From: an uncultured Eggerthellaceae bacterium
Lineage (GTDB): Bacteria > Actinomycetota > Coriobacteriia > Coriobacteriales > Eggerthellaceae
Direction: 5' to 3'
Length of the DNA: 6,320 nucleotides
NCBI GenBank assembly: GCA_934630905.1
Contig: CAKTXN010000098.1
Coordinates: 1-6,320, forward strand
Position numbers and translations under genes: made by a program. The first letter of the stretch is position 1. Each line of letters starts with the position of its first letter. The notes below the pieces were generated by a model. That model ran no database searches. It was not told the origin of the DNA and saw nothing but the letters and a program-made list of their open reading frames with translations. Below, in pieces: positions 5,283-6,320 of the stretch.

Positions 5283-6109
5283 TATGCCTTACCTCCTTGA
5301 GAAGCAATGGGGCAATCCTTCGCACGCGCCGCCGCAGCTTCAGCGGCATTGACAAAGCCATCGGCAACGACATCGCGATAAACGCCCAGCGGATAATACG
5401 GAAGCATGTTCTCGCGCAGCCACTCGAAAGCTTTTTGCGGCGTCATGCCCCAGTTCGTCGGGCACGTTGCCACAACTTCCACGAAGGAGTAGCCAATGCC
5501 GTCCACCTGGTATTGGAACGCTTTCTTGATAGCTTTCTTAGCCTTGCGAATATTCTTGGGGCTGTCTACCGTCACGCGTTCGATATACGCCGGACCATCC
5601 AGCGAGCTCAGCAGCTCGCAGACGCGCACCGGATAGCCCGCCGTGGAAACGTCGCGCCCGTAAGGAGACGTCTGCGTTACCTGATTCGGCAAGCTGGTAG
5701 GAGCCATTTGGCCACCAGTCATGCCGTAAATGGCATTGTTGATGAAGATGATAGTGATATGCTCGCCACGCGTGGCAGCATGGATGGTCTCTGCCATGCC
5801 GATAGAAGCTAAGTCGCCATCACCTTGATAAGAAAACACAATGTTATCGGGGCAAACGCGCTTGATACCCGTTGCCACCGCCGGCGCGCGACCATGAGCT
5901 GCTTCGGCCATATCGCATCCGAAGAAGTTATACGCCATAACAGAGCAGCCAACGGGAGCAACGCCTACGGTGCGCCCCTCAATACCCAGCTCATCAATGG
6001 TTTCGGCAACAAGCCTGTTCACAATACCATGGACGCAACCCGGGCAATAATTCGTTACAACGGGAAGCAGCGCGTGAGGACGCTGGAAAACAATCTTCTC
6101 TTCAGCCAT
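5282..6109 (-). CDS. 2-oxoacid:ferredoxin oxidoreductase, thiamine-diphosphate (beta) subunit
   Basis: This 275-residue protein is the KorB/VorA-type subunit that binds thiamine diphosphate and carries out decarboxylation. Motifs in order are the N-terminal YCPGC (21-25), HGRAPAVATG (72-81), the thiamine-diphosphate/Mg site GDGDLASIG (96-104) with NNAIYGMTGGQ (124-134), and ATCPTNWGMTP (214-224). The CPGC and CPTNWGM segments are typical of 2-oxoglutarate/2-oxoisovalerate oxidoreductases rather than pyruvate enzymes. I start at the ATG at 6109, 1 nt after the alpha-subunit stop codon and about 5 nt past a GGGTGA site. A GTG at 6118 would add three residues but has poor ribosome-binding spacing. 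The C-terminal tail overlaps the gamma subunit by 1 nt. With the alpha and gamma genes it forms one operon; a separate ferredoxin-like delta subunit, if present, lies outside the window. Confidence 0.94.
   Translation of the reverse strand: MAEEKIVFQRPHALLPVVTNYCPGCVHGIVNRLVAETIDELGIEGRTVGVAPVGCSVMAYNFFGCDMAEAAHGRAPAVATGIKRVCPDNIVFSYQGDGDLASIGMAETIHAATRGEHITIIFINNAIYGMTGGQMAPTSLPNQVTQTSPYGRDVSTAGYPVRVCELLSSLDGPAYIERVTVDSPKNIRKAKKAIKKAFQYQVDGIGYSFVEVVATCPTNWGMTPQKAFEWLRENMLPYYPLGVYRDVVADGFVNAAEAAAARAKDCPIASQGGKA
5291..5298 (-). promoter_or_regulatory. Full-length Shine-Dalgarno site for the gamma subunit, inside the beta-subunit gene
   Basis: AAGGAGGT on the minus strand is an eight-base match to the anti-Shine-Dalgarno sequence. 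It lies 8 nt before the gamma-subunit ATG and within the last codons of the beta subunit. It supports the TAATG-coupled start at 5282. Confidence 0.8.
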
Positions 6110-6110
6110 G

Positions 6111-6320
6111 TTATTCACCCGCCTCTTCGTTCAACTCAACGATCTTTGCCAGAACCTCTGCCGGCGTAGGAATAATGCCACCCGTGCGTCCATAGAACGA
6201 AACAGGCACGCGACCAGCAGAAACAAGACGAATATCGTCAATCATCTGGCCCATGTTCATCTCAACGGAAAGGAAGCGCTTAACGTGGTTTGCGGCGGCA
6301 TCAACAACTTTCTCGGGGAA
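6111..6320 (-). CDS. 2-oxoacid:ferredoxin oxidoreductase, alpha subunit, C-terminal 69 residues (cut by window edge)
   Basis: The visible 69 residues match the end of a KorA/VorB-type alpha subunit: VEMNMGQMIDDIRL (about residues 19-32 of the fragment), then GRVPVSFYGRTGG and the closing PTPAEVLAKI. The motif near VExNxGQM and the final FxGRxGGxxPxPxEI block are highly typical of this family. The gene begins beyond base 6320. Its TAA is separated from the beta-subunit ATG by one base, so the two are co-translated. It carries no visible C-terminal ferredoxin domain. Confidence 0.9.
   Translation of the reverse strand, partial: FPEKVVDAAANHVKRFLSVEMNMGQMIDDIRLVSAGRVPVSFYGRTGGIIPTPAEVLAKIVELNEEAGE

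Overview
The window is one strand of bacterial chromosome with every supported gene on the minus strand, so transcription runs from base 6320 towards base 1. Base composition is moderate. Three things suggest an anaerobic actinobacterium of the class Coriobacteriia (the Eggerthella/Slackia/Cryptobacterium group): the rplS-rnhB-yraN-comM order, an RNase HII with a long N-terminal extension, and a ferredoxin-linked 2-oxoacid oxidoreductase beside an AMP-forming acyl-CoA synthetase. This placement is an inference from gene content and style and was not tested by a search.

Upstream module (6320 down to 2381). A 2-oxoacid:ferredoxin oxidoreductase is encoded by the C-terminal end of the alpha subunit (6111-6320, cut by the window edge), the thiamine-diphosphate subunit (5282-6109) and the gamma subunit (4749-5282). 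The three are tightly coupled, with a 1-nt gap and then a TAATG overlap. An 81-bp gap with a GC-rich palindromic hairpin leads to a helix-turn-helix/cupin regulator (4110-4667), and a 54-bp gap leads to a medium/branched-chain type acyl-CoA synthetase (2381-4054). Together these could interconvert a short organic acid, its acyl-CoA and the matching 2-oxoacid. The synthetase would activate the acid at the cost of ATP, the oxidoreductase would link acyl-CoA and 2-oxoacid through ferredoxin, and the cupin regulator would sense a pathway compound. An 11-bp perfect inverted repeat follows the synthetase.

Downstream module (2380 down to 1). A promoter-like sequence precedes rplS (ribosomal protein L19). 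Three successive intrinsic-terminator-like structures then lie in the 147 bp between rplS and rnhB (RNase HII), the first overlapping the rplS stop codon. After rnhB comes a 250-bp non-coding spacer with 32-bp-period A-tract repeats, ending in a hairpin that buries the ribosome-binding site of yraN. The gene yraN (UPF0102 nuclease-like protein) is followed 2 nt later by the start of comM/yifB, which runs out of the window.

The genes are recognisable families and no wholly unknown system is evident. The less ordinary content is in the non-coding DNA: the stacked and partly duplicated terminators, the phased A-tract repeats, the sequestered yraN ribosome-binding site and the palindromes flanking the regulator and synthetase genes.
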